Of a DNA stretch of 64,000 nt, positions 52,585 to 61,602 are shown piece by piece. The stretch is from the NCBI RefSeq assembly GCF_009707955.1, contig NZ_WMDQ01000003.1:1-64000 (forward strand), read 5' to 3'. Positions within the stretch are counted from its first letter, which is position 1. Each line of letters opens with the position of its first letter. The notes under the pieces are model-generated. The model was not told where the DNA came from, searched no databases, and worked only from the letters and a program-made list of their open reading frames with translations. The position numbers and the translations under genes are program-made. The DNA comes from Flavobacterium sp. LC2016-13. GTDB lineage: Bacteria > Bacteroidota > Bacteroidia > Flavobacteriales > Flavobacteriaceae.

Positions 52585-55500
52585 TCAATCTAACGATCCA
52601 ACATTTCCTGTTCTGGTTAATACTCCCCAACTCTGGCTTTCTCCTTTAATCGCTCTTTTTATTGCCCTGAATAAAATGACATACATTAATTGACGGTATA
52701 CAAATCGTTGCGGAATAAGCCAGATTAGTTTACTTAATTTTTCTTTTTCGAAAATAAAAGCAATCACACTCACCAACATATCAACAAACATAAATACTAG
52801 ATAATAAATAGCTATTTTATGAAGACTGTCTGTGTCATTATGATTCCAGATTAAGCTTACGATCAGAATTAAATCTGCAAGAGGCGCAAAAATTGGAAGC
52901 AGGATTTGAAAAATCAAAACATTCGGCAGCGAAACCATCCCCAAACCTTTATATCTTGGATTAAAACAAGCATCACGATTTTTCCAGAAAGCCTGCATGA
53001 TACCATAACTCCAACGAAAACGCTGTTTCATAAATTCATTCAAAGTCTCCGGAGCTTCGGTTACCGCTACAGCTTCGACACAATTTACAATTCGGTAATT
53101 ATTGCGTAAAATCCTGATAGTCAAATCACAATCTTCGGCAAGTGTATCGGTTGTAAAACCTCCCGCAATTTCGATCGCTTCTTTTCTAAAAGCGCCAATA
53201 GCTCCAGGTACAACCGTAATTCCGTTAATTAAATCAAAAGCCCTTCTGTCAAAATTTTGTGCCGTAGTATATTCAATACTTTGCCATTTGGCCAGCATCG
53301 TATTCTCGTTTCCTACTTTTACATTTCCTGCAACGGCACCCACTTGTTCATTGTTTTTAAACTGCAAAGTAAAACACTTCATTAATTGCGAAAGAGCATC
53401 AGTTTTAAGTTGTGTATCAGCATCAATACAAATTACAAAATCACTTTGGGTTATTGCAATTCCGTGATTAAGCGCAGAGGCTTTACCTCCATTTACTTTT
53501 GTGTGCACTTTTATAATATCGTGGTTTTTAAATGCTGCATCAACTTTATTATAGGTGCTGTCTTTTGAACCGTCATCTACAAAAATAATATCAAAATTAG
53601 GATAATCTTGTCGGAGCAAATTATGAAGCGTTTTTACAGCATTTACTTCTTCATTATAAGCAGGCACAATAATGCTGACTTTTGGGTGAATATTTCCCGT
53701 TGTATTATAATGTAGTGGATGTTTATAGTCTTTCCATTTTTTCAGAAAAGCCATAATTGCCATCAGTAAAATACGGAAGAATCCTAACAGAATTGCGATC
53801 CAGAAAACTGCAGTTATAAAATGACCAAACCAATATCCTAAGTTAAAAATTATATTGTCAATCGTCATCAAACTGCCTTTAGCTTCAGGCATGATATCGT
53901 TTTTACTTTTTCCTAATAACTTAGAAACTGTTGTAAACTGAACTCCCTTGTCTTTAAAATATTTTATAATTCTTGGCAAAGCTTCTACGGTTGCTTCTCT
54001 GTTTCCGCCGGCATCATGAAGCAGGATAATTCCTTTGCTTGGGTCAGCTTCATATTCTCTTACAACTCTCGCGTAAACACTATCTGCAATAACACCTTTT
54101 TCCCAATCATTAGGATCAATGCTTTCTCCAACGGTATAATAATTTTGGGCTTTGCTCAGCGCAACAGGTCTTAGCTCAGCTTCTGTTGTTGGTTCGGCAT
54201 CAGCGTTGTACGGAGCTCTAAAAAGCACTGTACTTCTTCCTGTAACAGCTTCTATTAATAACCGTGTAGTTTCCATTTCGGCAGAAGCCCGTTCTTTACT
54301 TACGATTGCAATATTAGGATGCGTAAAAGTATGGTTTCCTATTTCATGTCCTTCACTATAAATTCGCTGCAAAAGCGGAATATTATTTTCTCCCTGAAGT
54401 CCCACAACAAAAAAAGCGGCATGAATTTTTTCACGTTTTAAAATATCCAAAATTTGTGGCGTGTACGTTGGATCCGGACCGTCATCAAAAGTTAACAGAA
54501 CTTCATTATGTACATTTCCAAACTTACTTATCACATATTTTGTTGGCAACTCTACATATTTTTCTTCTGTAATTATAGATTCGTTAGCATCTGTTTGAAG
54601 GTTGATTTTTCCCGGTTGAGGATCTGTCAATACATTCAGAATTTCTCCTTCACCAATATAATCCGGTGTTGAAAAACTCATGTGTACTTTTTCTAATGTT
54701 TTAAAATCAAATGCTGTTTTGTCAATGCTTTCGTTCGTTAAACTTCTATTATAAAAATGCCATAATCTGCCATCTTCGCTGCCTAATCTCCATAAAGCAG
54801 TTCCGGCCGTTCCATATTCATCTGCAAACCGAATGGTATTAAAATTAGTCGCCGCATCCGTAAAATAAACCTGATGCTTCTTCCCTCTTCCATCCGTATA
54901 ATTAAAGGAATTATTATAACTGTTGTTGTTAAAAATTATATTTGCCCCGTATTGTTTTGCCAGTGATAATGCTTCATCATACGTTACGGTTACGGCTTCT
55001 TTGCCTACTTCCCAATCGTAACCATAACCGGCAAAACAAAGAATAATTTTGTTCGACGGAATTTCTTTTGCAATCTGATCCAAAATTCTTTCTATCCATT
55101 TCTGACTGCTTATTGCGCCGGGAACACTACCGCTATAATGTTCATCATAGGCCATAAGAAACATATAATCATTATATTTTGACAATGCTTTTATATTAAA
55201 ATCTTCGTCATTTGCCATAATATCCTGCGTAACGATAAATCCCATGGCATGCAATTTATCGTAAAGTTCCTTCTGAAAAGCAATTATGGGTTCGTCACTG
55301 CTTTCTTTAAATTCTTCAAAATCAATATTAATTCCCTGAAGATTGTATTTTTTAAGGTTTTTGACAATATCATTAATCAGTCTTTCTCTTTTTGCTTCGT
55401 CGTGCAATATGCGATGAATCAAATCACCATCAAACTCCCCTTCTCCCTTAGAATCGTTGATATTATTGATAAGAGGAACAATTTTTATACCCGATTTTTT

Positions 55501-55974
55501 CATGATTTTTAATGCTGCAGTATCTATTTCTGTACGCAGCAAATCTGTTTTTGGGTCTATAAAAAACCATTCGGGAATAACCATATTGAGCTTGTCAACA
55601 TTTTTTTGAAGTGAGAACAAACTTTGCGGATCCCAATCGACATAAAAAGCCGCACGAACTTGAGGAAAATCAATTGCCTGATTTTGTTTTTTTAGCTTTT
55701 CTATCTTTGCCTTAGATCTCAAAAAACTATCGAAACCTTTATATTTTCTAAGTTCCTTAGGCGTAAGTTCTGCCGGATTGATTGGGTTTACTAAATTTTG
55801 TGCCGAAGTATCATTCCCTAATATTGGCAAAGAAGGTTTTAGACCTCTGTGAAGTGTAATAATAAAAACAGGAATCAGCATAAGGATGAGAAAAATGATC
55901 AATCTGGTTGACCATTGAAAAGTTCTCCAGCGTAATTTTGTTTCAGTCTGAAATACTTGCTTTTTGTGATCCAT
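52585..55974 (-). CDS. Three-domain GH18-CE4-GT2 membrane polysaccharide enzyme
   Basis: An 1129-aa membrane protein. A helix at about 24-44 (STRLIIFLILMLIPVFIITL) precedes a GH18-like barrel (about 105-420; QGINIDFEEF keeps the catalytic Glu). A NodB/CE4 deacetylase follows (about 490-690; LLTFDDGPDPTYTPQIL, GNHTFTHPN, RAPYNAD). After a helix near 715-740 comes a processive GT2 domain (about 760-1000; VSIIVPAYNEE, FVDDGS, DADTQL, LAEDCDL, QRFRW), then more helices. The set suggests synthesis of a beta-linked amino-sugar polymer by GT2, with deacetylation and trimming by the outside domains, as PgaB/PgaC do separately. Monocistronic. Confidence 0.92.
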   Translation of the reverse strand: MDHKKQVFQTETKLRWRTFQWSTRLIIFLILMLIPVFIITLHRGLKPSLPILGNDTSAQNLVNPINPAELTPKELRKYKGFDSFLRSKAKIEKLKKQNQAIDFPQVRAAFYVDWDPQSLFSLQKNVDKLNMVIPEWFFIDPKTDLLRTEIDTAALKIMKKSGIKIVPLINNINDSKGEGEFDGDLIHRILHDEAKRERLINDIVKNLKKYNLQGINIDFEEFKESSDEPIIAFQKELYDKLHAMGFIVTQDIMANDEDFNIKALSKYNDYMFLMAYDEHYSGSVPGAISSQKWIERILDQIAKEIPSNKIILCFAGYGYDWEVGKEAVTVTYDEALSLAKQYGANIIFNNNSYNNSFNYTDGRGKKHQVYFTDAATNFNTIRFADEYGTAGTALWRLGSEDGRLWHFYNRSLTNESIDKTAFDFKTLEKVHMSFSTPDYIGEGEILNVLTDPQPGKINLQTDANESIITEEKYVELPTKYVISKFGNVHNEVLLTFDDGPDPTYTPQILDILKREKIHAAFFVVGLQGENNIPLLQRIYSEGHEIGNHTFTHPNIAIVSKERASAEMETTRLLIEAVTGRSTVLFRAPYNADAEPTTEAELRPVALSKAQNYYTVGESIDPNDWEKGVIADSVYARVVREYEADPSKGIILLHDAGGNREATVEALPRIIKYFKDKGVQFTTVSKLLGKSKNDIMPEAKGSLMTIDNIIFNLGYWFGHFITAVFWIAILLGFFRILLMAIMAFLKKWKDYKHPLHYNTTGNIHPKVSIIVPAYNEEVNAVKTLHNLLRQDYPNFDIIFVDDGSKDSTYNKVDAAFKNHDIIKVHTKVNGGKASALNHGIAITQSDFVICIDADTQLKTDALSQLMKCFTLQFKNNEQVGAVAGNVKVGNENTMLAKWQSIEYTTAQNFDRRAFDLINGITVVPGAIGAFRKEAIEIAGGFTTDTLAEDCDLTIRILRNNYRIVNCVEAVAVTEAPETLNEFMKQRFRWSYGIMQAFWKNRDACFNPRYKGLGMVSLPNVLIFQILLPIFAPLADLILIVSLIWNHNDTDSLHKIAIYYLVFMFVDMLVSVIAFIFEKEKLSKLIWLIPQRFVYRQLMYVILFRAIKRAIKGESQSWGVLTRTGNVGSLD

Positions 55975-56138
55975 AGTTTTTCATTTGATGCATAAATATA
56001 CGTTATTTTTTGATTCTGTTGATTCTCAAAAAATATAACACATACGAAAATTCAGGTTAAAAATTTTATTCAAATTTAAAAGTTTAAAATGATTTAAAAA
56101 ATCTGTGCGAATCATTTTAAACTGTAGCAAAAAAACAT

Positions 56139-56918
56139 TTATTTCTGAGGAAGCAAATCATCTAAATCAGATAATCTGTAGAATTTAAGATCATTAAGTT
56201 TCATGTATTTACATATAAACTCCAGTGTTTCTATTTTTGTCTGATAATTTTCGGTTACGTTTTTGACTGGTTTATGTCCGCACAAAAGCAAAATCCTATT
56301 GTGTTTTTTAGCATAATCCAATAATTCTAAAACGTACGGAATACTAAAATGAACATGACTATTATCGATATCAAAAGCAAATACAATTTTCGAATTATTA
56401 AAATAACTGTCTTGCTTTTCCGGAAGTTCGCCTCCAAAAGCTCTTCCTCTAATAATCCTATATTTTGTAGACAAAGCTTTATCAAGTTCGTCTGATCTTT
56501 CTCCGTAAGGATATGCAAATGAAGTCGCTTTAAAAGAAAGCTTTTTCATAGAGGTAATCATTGGGTCTATTTCCTGATTCATATAAGCATGAATGCCATT
56601 TTGCTGAACAAATTTTACAGCATTATAATGATGATAGCCATGACCGGCAATTTCATGTCCTTCTTTTTGCATTTCAAGAAGTTTTTTTATTTGGGGAGCT
56701 CCAATAGAATCAATTCTGCAAACATTAAAAGTCGCTTTCCATCCGTATTTTTTCAAAGCCTGATCTGCTTCAAACCATTCATCAACATACGCATCATCAA
56801 AAGATAAAATTACGCCTGCCTTATAAGTTTTTGGCTCTGGTTTTTGTTTTTTGGTGTCGCAGGAAAAAGAAGTAACCAATATTAAAAATAGCATTGTTTT
56901 AGTAAAGAATAGCTTCAT
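56139..56918 (-). CDS. NodB-type polysaccharide deacetylase lipoprotein
   Basis: A 259-aa lipoprotein (signal ending LVTSFSCDTKK, Cys near 20). The CE4 metal site is partly canonical: VILSFDDAYVDEW (Asp-Asp), GHEIAGHGYHHYNAV (His-x3-His like) and ATSFAYPYGERSDEL (the RxPYG position). The last motif LLLCGHKPV carries the second catalytic His. It removes N-acetyl or similar groups from surface glycan. It is 164 bp upstream of the GH18-CE4-GT2 gene on the same strand and may modify the same polymer, though a shared transcript is not evident. Confidence 0.87.
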   Translation of the reverse strand: MKLFFTKTMLFLILVTSFSCDTKKQKPEPKTYKAGVILSFDDAYVDEWFEADQALKKYGWKATFNVCRIDSIGAPQIKKLLEMQKEGHEIAGHGYHHYNAVKFVQQNGIHAYMNQEIDPMITSMKKLSFKATSFAYPYGERSDELDKALSTKYRIIRGRAFGGELPEKQDSYFNNSKIVFAFDIDNSHVHFSIPYVLELLDYAKKHNRILLLCGHKPVKNVTENYQTKIETLEFICKYMKLNDLKFYRLSDLDDLLPQK

Positions 56919-57132
56919 AAATGTAAATTTCGATTAAGATAAACGACCATATAAAATTCAAAATGAAAAATACATCATTTTTTAATTTTAAAGATACATA
57001 TTTCATTAATTAAAATTCATTTTCATTCTTATTTATAACAAACAGTTGCTTATTTAATATAAGATTTTATTAAGCTTTATCAAAAAATAACTTAACTTGT
57101 AAAAGTTTCAATTTTACAAATAAAATGTTTTT

Positions 57133-58038
57133 ATGTCAGGATCTACAGAATCCCTTGAGGAATTTTACAAGCAAAAATTTAAGGATCTATCAGAGAATTT
57201 TAAAAAAGATATCGGACAGTTTAATGTGTTTCGTATTGAAGACAGAATCGCTGAAGGTGTGACGTCTCCATCTTATATTAGAAGAGATTTCTATAAAATT
57301 ATGCTGTTTCAGGGTAAAAATGTCTTTCATTATGCCGATAAAAGTATTGAGGTAAGCAATAATACTTTGCTGTTTTTTAATCCTCGTGTTCCTTATACTT
57401 ATGATGTCCTTGACCCTGATACAAAAGGTTATTTTTGTGTTTTTAAAGAGGAGTTCTTTCATGAAAGTTTCCGAATTAACCTTAATGAATTGCCTTTATT
57501 CAGTACCGGTACTGTACCTGTTTTTAAACTAGATCCGGCACTCAATTCTGAAGTTGAAAGCATTTTCAAAAAGATTTTTAATACTTTAAACACAGACTAT
57601 ATTTATAAATATGAATTAATTAAAAGCTACGTTAGTGAATTAATTTATCTTTCGATTCAACTTAAACCTATTGAAGAAGTTTTTCAGCATCCAGATGCCA
57701 GTTCCAGGATTACGACTTTGTTTATTGAATTGCTCGAACGTCAATTTCCTATTGACTCGACTTTACAGCGTTTCGAATTGCGTTCTCCCAAAGCCATTGC
57801 AGATCGACTTTCTATTCATGTAAATTATTTAAACAGAGCTGTCAAAAAACATAGCGGCAGAACCACGACAGAACATGTTTTTGAAAGATTAATTGCAGAG
57901 GCAAAAATATTATTAAAACACACCAATTGGAATATTGCAGAAATTAGCTATGTCCTTGGATTTGAAGATCAGGCTCATTTTAATAAATTTTTCAAAAAAA
58001 ACACCAAAGTAAATCCATCTGCCTTTAGGCAGGTTTGA
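57133..58038 (+). CDS. AraC-family transcriptional regulator
   Basis: A 301-aa regulator. The N-terminal part (about 30-180) is a cupin-like sensor (YADKSIEVSNNTLLFFNPRVPYTYD). The C-terminal AraC HTH pair covers about 205-300: SPKAIADRLSIHVNYLNRAVKKHSG, then WNIAEISYVLGFEDQAHFNKFFKK and the NPSAFRQ end. It is 76 bp upstream of an SDR gene on the same strand that has its own consensus promoter; AraC proteins of this subfamily commonly control an adjacent short-chain dehydrogenase. The inducer is unknown. Confidence 0.92.
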   Translation: MSGSTESLEEFYKQKFKDLSENFKKDIGQFNVFRIEDRIAEGVTSPSYIRRDFYKIMLFQGKNVFHYADKSIEVSNNTLLFFNPRVPYTYDVLDPDTKGYFCVFKEEFFHESFRINLNELPLFSTGTVPVFKLDPALNSEVESIFKKIFNTLNTDYIYKYELIKSYVSELIYLSIQLKPIEEVFQHPDASSRITTLFIELLERQFPIDSTLQRFELRSPKAIADRLSIHVNYLNRAVKKHSGRTTTEHVFERLIAEAKILLKHTNWNIAEISYVLGFEDQAHFNKFFKKNTKVNPSAFRQV

Positions 58039-58064
58039 ATTTGACAATAATTGGTTTGATTACA

Positions 58065-58098
58065 ACAAAATCCTAAACTCATGACAACTCTATCTTTG
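58065..58098 (+). promoter_or_regulatory. Consensus Flavobacterium promoter for SDR gene
   Basis: TTTG (58065-58068), a 22-bp spacer and TATCTTTG (58091-58098) match the -33/-7 consensus TTTG and TAnnTTTG exactly. Transcription would start about 10 bp before the ATG at 58115, giving a very short leader. Confidence 0.75.
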
Positions 58099-58114
58099 CC
58101 TAAAAATAGAAAAC

Positions 58115-58945
58115 ATGAAAAAAACAAAAGTTTGGTATATTACAGGAGCATCTAAAGGAATGGGATTATCAGTAACGAGACAATTATTAAAAAAAGGATA
58201 CTTCGTTGCTGCAACTTCGAGATCAATTGCTTCATTCGAACAGTTTAAAGAGTATGGAGATCATTTTCTTCCACTTGAAGTAGATTTAAAAAGTGAAATT
58301 TCGATCGCAGCATCTTTTAAAAAAGTACACGAAAAATTCGGCCAACTGGATGTTGTCATAAACAATGCAGGTTATGGCTTAGGTGGTGCACTCGAAGAAC
58401 TTACAACTGAAGAAATCATTGAAAATTTTGAGGTTAATTTTTTTGCGGTTGTCAGAGTCGTTCAACAATCCTTGCCTTATTTAAGAAAACAACGCTCAGG
58501 ACATATTATTAATATTTCTTCTATAGCAGGTTTTGCTCCGGGATCAGGATGGTCAATGTATTGTGCTGCTAAATTTGCAGTTAGCGGCTTATCAGAGGCT
58601 CTTGCTAATGATTTAAAACCATTAGGCATAAATGTTACTAATGTTTTACCAGGATGGTTTAGAACCAATTTTGCCAATGCAGACGCTATAGCCTACAACA
58701 AAAACCAGATTGATGATTATAGTTATCTACGTGAATCTCGTAAAAAAATGAATAATATGGATGGTGTTCAGCTTGGAAACCCGGATAAAATAGCAGATAC
58801 ATTTTTGGAATTAACAAATAGCCAAAATCCCGCTGTTAATTTATTTTTAGGAAGTGATGCTTATAATCGTGCAAAAAATAAATTGCAACAAACAAATGAT
58901 GAAATGGCTATCTGGAAAGATGTATCTCACTCTACTGATTTTTAA
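58115..58945 (+). CDS. Short-chain dehydrogenase/reductase
   Basis: A 276-aa classical SDR: YITGASKGMGLSVTRQLL is the cofactor loop, INNAGYGLGG the NNAG motif, IINISSIAGFAP gives the catalytic Ser and YCAAKFAVSGL the YxxxK pair. A basic residue after strand 2 (ATSRSIASFE) favours NADPH. Substrate unknown; similar proteins are annotated only generally. It probably forms a regulated unit with the AraC gene upstream. Followed by 130 bp without features before the response regulator. Confidence 0.93.
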   Translation: MKKTKVWYITGASKGMGLSVTRQLLKKGYFVAATSRSIASFEQFKEYGDHFLPLEVDLKSEISIAASFKKVHEKFGQLDVVINNAGYGLGGALEELTTEEIIENFEVNFFAVVRVVQQSLPYLRKQRSGHIINISSIAGFAPGSGWSMYCAAKFAVSGLSEALANDLKPLGINVTNVLPGWFRTNFANADAIAYNKNQIDDYSYLRESRKKMNNMDGVQLGNPDKIADTFLELTNSQNPAVNLFLGSDAYNRAKNKLQQTNDEMAIWKDVSHSTDF

Positions 58946-59077
58946 CTTTTGGAATTTTTTGTTTTTTTGCGAGAGGTCATACTTTTAATTACTTTTATAA
59001 TCTATAACTTGAGTAGTTTCGACTGAATTATAAAGAAATAAGACTCTTGATTAAAAACACGCCAATTATATTCACTT

Positions 59078-59770
59078 ATGAATAAAGTATTATTAGTTGA
59101 AGACGATCCGAGAGTTGCCTCTTTTATTACAAGAGGACTCGAAGAACATCTTTATGAGGTTAAAACAATTACAAAAGGTTTTGATGCCATAAAAGAAGTT
59201 ATGGAGAATGAATATAATATTATTATTCTCGATATTATGCTTCCGGATATTACAGGATTTGAAGTTTGTGAAGTTTTAAGAAGCAGAAAAATAATCGTAC
59301 CAATTCTTATTTTGAGCGCGCTCGATACGCCGCACGAAAAAGTAAAAGGTTTGCAAGCCGGAGCCGATGATTATCTGGCCAAACCTTTTTTGTTTGAAGA
59401 ATTGCTGGCGAGAATAAATGCGCAGCTTCGTCGTGCTGAATTTAGCAACGGAATTCTCGATTTTCAGTCGTATGCCGGAGTCGAAATTAATATGAAAGAA
59501 CAAAGCGCTTCAAGAGACGGAAAAGAACTAAACCTGTCCTCGAGAGAATTGAAGCTTTTGATCTTTTTTATGAAAAACCGTGAAAAAGCTTTATCCCGAA
59601 TTGAAATTGCACAAGCGGTTTGGAATATCGATTTTGATACTACATCAAATACTATCGATGTTTATATTAATTATTTAAGAAATAAAATAGATAAAAACTT
59701 CCCTACTCCATTGATTCATACTATAAAAGGAACAGGATATATGCTCAAACAAAAGAGTTATGAATCTTAA
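59078..59770 (+). CDS. OmpR/PhoB-family response regulator
   Basis: A 230-aa two-domain regulator. Receiver about 1-120: acidic pair in LLVEDDPR, phosphoacceptor Asp in IIILDIMLPD (near 51), Thr/Ser in LILSALD, and Lys in YLAKPF. DNA-binding winged helix about 130-226: LNLSSRELKLLIFFMKN, the recognition helix DVYINYLRNKID, and the end IHTIKGTGYML. It overlaps the histidine kinase gene by 11 bp. The phased repeats 250 bp beyond the kinase are its best candidate target. Confidence 0.94.
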   Translation: MNKVLLVEDDPRVASFITRGLEEHLYEVKTITKGFDAIKEVMENEYNIIILDIMLPDITGFEVCEVLRSRKIIVPILILSALDTPHEKVKGLQAGADDYLAKPFLFEELLARINAQLRRAEFSNGILDFQSYAGVEINMKEQSASRDGKELNLSSRELKLLIFFMKNREKALSRIEIAQAVWNIDFDTTSNTIDVYINYLRNKIDKNFPTPLIHTIKGTGYMLKQKSYES

Positions 59771-61127
59771 AAATAAGTTAGCCGTTAATTCTACTTTACT
59801 TTTTGCTTTTATAGTCGGACTTCTTATGGCCGGATCTTTTTTATTGTTCAGAAGTCACATGAAAGATCTTTATTTTGATAATCTTGAAGATCATGCAATG
59901 ACAACGGCTCTTTTTTATTTTGAAAAAGATGAGATAAAAGAAATTAGCAGCGAGCGTTATCGTCAAATTGAACTGCAGTATAATAGAATCAATAATGAAT
60001 CGATACGGGTTTATGACGCGAAAACAAAAAAGCTTTTTTTACAAGATAATATTGGTATTACATTAAGTGATCAATATTTAAACGCTATCAGAAAAAACAA
60101 AATTCAAACCTTTACGATAAACAACAGGCAGTTTGTCGGGTTATTTTATAAAGACAATCAGGGCGATTTTATCATTGTTGTTTCAGGAATCGATCGTGCC
60201 GGAAACAGACAGCTTGAAATACTTGGGTTTATGTTTATTCTGTTTTATTTGGCTGGAATTCCTTTAAATTATCTTTTAGGAACTTTTTTAGCCAAACAAA
60301 CATTCCGACCTTTTACAGAAGTGATTGCGAAAGTAAATACCATAACAACCGAAAATCTTCATTCGAGATTAGAAGTTCCGCAAACGAATCGTAAAGATGA
60401 AATTAAAGAATTGGTTACCACTTTCAATTATCTTTTAGAGAGATTGGAAAGTGGCATTATGATTCAGAATAATTTCCTAAAAAACGCTTCGCACGAATTA
60501 AAAACGCCGCTTACTATTATTATTGGTGATATCGATGTTTCGCTGCAACAGCCAAGAACGAACGAACAATACGAAGAAATATTAAAATCACTGCGAAAAG
60601 ATACTTTACATCTTAAAGCAACTTTAGAAGGACTTTTGGTTTTATCGGGATTGGAACTTTCTGAACCGCAACAAATGGAAACCATCAGAATAGATGAAAT
60701 ATTATGGAATGTTCTGGAGAAAAAAGCCATCGAATATCCGGAATCTAAAGTTGCTGTAAATCTTAATGAAATTGCAGAGCATGAAGATTTGCTTTCTGTT
60801 TACGCCAATAAACACATGCTTTTTATTGCCTTGTATAACTTATTGGATAATGCCATAAAATTTTCATTACCTGAACAGGTTAATGTTTTTGCACTTTCAG
60901 AAAAAGGCAAACTTCTTATAAAGATTACCGATAAAGGTCCCGGAATTTCTGAAAGTGATAAAGATTCTATTTTTGATCTTTTTTTTAGAAATGATAATAC
61001 GCGTCATATTCAAGGACAAGGATTAGGGCTTTTTATAACGATGCAAATTCTCAAACTTCATAATATTACTTTACTGGTAGATTCTGAACTCGGAAAAGGC
61101 ACTTCGTTTTCTTTGGTATTTCCTTAA
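59760..61127 (+). CDS. Sensor histidine kinase
   Basis: A 455-aa inner-membrane kinase: helix 1 at about 9-30, a periplasmic sensor of about 120 residues, helix 2 near 154-175, HAMP about 177-230, then HisKA with NASHELKTPLTIIIG (His near 244). The HATPase has YNLLDNAIKFS (N box), ITDKGPGISESD (G1) and GQGLGLFITMQIL (G2). It should phosphorylate the overlapping response regulator. The periplasmic part has no recognised sensor fold. Confidence 0.94.
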   Translation: MNLKNKLAVNSTLLFAFIVGLLMAGSFLLFRSHMKDLYFDNLEDHAMTTALFYFEKDEIKEISSERYRQIELQYNRINNESIRVYDAKTKKLFLQDNIGITLSDQYLNAIRKNKIQTFTINNRQFVGLFYKDNQGDFIIVVSGIDRAGNRQLEILGFMFILFYLAGIPLNYLLGTFLAKQTFRPFTEVIAKVNTITTENLHSRLEVPQTNRKDEIKELVTTFNYLLERLESGIMIQNNFLKNASHELKTPLTIIIGDIDVSLQQPRTNEQYEEILKSLRKDTLHLKATLEGLLVLSGLELSEPQQMETIRIDEILWNVLEKKAIEYPESKVAVNLNEIAEHEDLLSVYANKHMLFIALYNLLDNAIKFSLPEQVNVFALSEKGKLLIKITDKGPGISESDKDSIFDLFFRNDNTRHIQGQGLGLFITMQILKLHNITLLVDSELGKGTSFSLVFP

Positions 61128-61160
61128 ATATCGGGCAAAGAGAATTGAGTAAAGTTTTTT

Positions 61161-61262
61161 TTCTCTCGCAGATTTTGCAGATTAAACAGATTTTTTTTCT
61201 TCTCAAATTTTATAAAAATTTAAAATTATATCTGCCCAATCTGCAAAATCTGCGAGAGAGAA
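61161..61262. repeat. CAGATT inverted-repeat element, copy 2
   Basis: CTCTCGCAGATTTTGCAGAT (from 61163) is mirrored by ATCTGCAAAATCTGCGAGAG near 61239-61260, with about 50 bases between. It shares its arms with the element at 25730-25922. A half-copy follows at 61291-61333 (AAATCTGCCTAAATCT...CTGCGTGAAAA). It lies 33 bp after the histidine kinase stop and may end its mRNA. Confidence 0.75.
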
Positions 61263-61382
61263 AATTCAACACATCCTAAAAAATAAAAATCAGTTTAAAT
61301 CTGCCTAAATCTATCTAAATCTGCGTGAAAAATTCGTAAGCATTAATATCGTTTTTCGCAATCGGTAACATTTGCTTAACAC

Positions 61383-61423
61383 TCTAATCTTTTTCTAATC
61401 TACTTTAAATACAACTCTAATCT
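61383..61423. promoter_or_regulatory. Phased TCTAATCT repeats, candidate response-regulator sites
   Basis: TCTAATCT occurs exactly at 61383-61390, 61394-61401 and 61416-61423: start spacings of 11 and 22 bp, i.e. one and two helical turns. A degenerate TTAAATAC fills the intermediate register at 61405. Direct repeats with 11-bp phase are how OmpR/PhoB-type regulators bind. The site is about 180 bp upstream of the receptor ATG and just downstream of an OmpR-type two-component pair. The remaining sequence to 61602 is AT-rich with no gene. Confidence 0.6.
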
Positions 61424-61602
61424 ACTATTTTAGAGAGTTTTACATAAACTATTGATTTTAAAGCGATAAATCTGTTTTAAGAAAATAACATCTTCTTGAT
61501 TTTAAATTAACAATGAATTGTTTTATGATTTTAAGTTAACAAAAGCGTTAAATCTGATTGAAACAAAGGGAGTTTCTTTGTCAAATAAAAACTAAAAACA
61601 AC

